From a virus, in IMG/VR virus record IMGVR_UViG_3300025118_000174, positions 1-22,381 of that record: DNA of 22,381 bases. One strand, written 5' to 3'. Every line of letters starts with the position of its first letter. Positions within the stretch are counted from its first letter, which is position 1. Shown in pieces: positions 22,356 to 22,381 of the stretch. Below the pieces are notes generated by a model. The model saw only the letters and a program-made list of their open reading frames with translations, was not told the DNA's origin and did no database searches. The position numbers and the translations under genes are program-made.

Positions 22356-22381
22356 CCCTGCGGGCCCTCCCCGCTGCACGT

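Overview
The window reads as part of a large tailed-phage (myovirus-like, marine-type) genome rather than a bacterial chromosome. The genes are packed with ATGA/TTGA/TAATG overlaps, many encode small proteins of unknown function, and almost all lie on the minus strand. No housekeeping operons are present. Several proteins have the short N-terminal lysine/leucine/glutamate leaders (for example KLTKSNLKQIIKEEL, LLFENWR) that I associate with marine T4-like phages. This identification is inference: the window holds no terminase, portal or major capsid gene. The host cannot be named, but near-consensus sigma70 promoters and a tmRNA tag ending in YALAA point to a bacterial host with ordinary vegetative promoters.

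Layout, following transcription (right to left on the minus strand). (1) 22355-11557, virion/late-type block: a small lipoprotein, an SH3/KOW-like protein, a 532-aa protein with a GKGTRWCIS motif, a 763-aa muramidase plus SGNH-hydrolase fusion, a zinc metallopeptidase whose gene ends in a dnaX-like slippery sequence (A AAA AAG AGT) that leads by -1 frameshift into the next reading frame, a proline-rich protein, an alanine-rich protein, a 702-aa fusion of a KxDG ligase-like domain to a HxGH nucleotidyltransferase, two scaffold/core-like proteins, and a Fis-like HTH protein. Five neighbouring products in this block carry T4 gp21-type prohead-protease cleavage motifs near their ends, which suggests they are packaged in the capsid. 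(2) 11550-9202: a consensus promoter, a complete tmRNA (tag ANDNVEFDYALAA), a 26-aa membrane peptide hidden directly behind it, two small basic proteins, an archaeal-type (type II) GAPDH homologue, and one unknown gene. (3) 7897-9197, the only plus-strand cassette: an exported protein and a trypsin-like membrane-anchored protease, transcribed divergently from phoH. (4) 7930-4485: PIN-PhoH ATPase, small unknowns, a second HExxH protein, and a PD-(D/E)XK nuclease. (5) 4471-1: a run of five overlapping glycosyltransferase-like genes, the last cut by the window edge.

Working hypothesis: the right half builds and loads the particle with enzymes for cell-wall and nucleic-acid/nucleotide work. The middle carries host-takeover functions (ribosome rescue, a GAPDH-like dehydrogenase, an exported protease, RNA metabolism by PhoH). 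The left end makes a glycan, perhaps on the virion, the DNA or the host surface. No stretch over 300 bases lacks a gene. The longest non-coding gap other than the tmRNA is 7889-7983, which holds divergent promoters.
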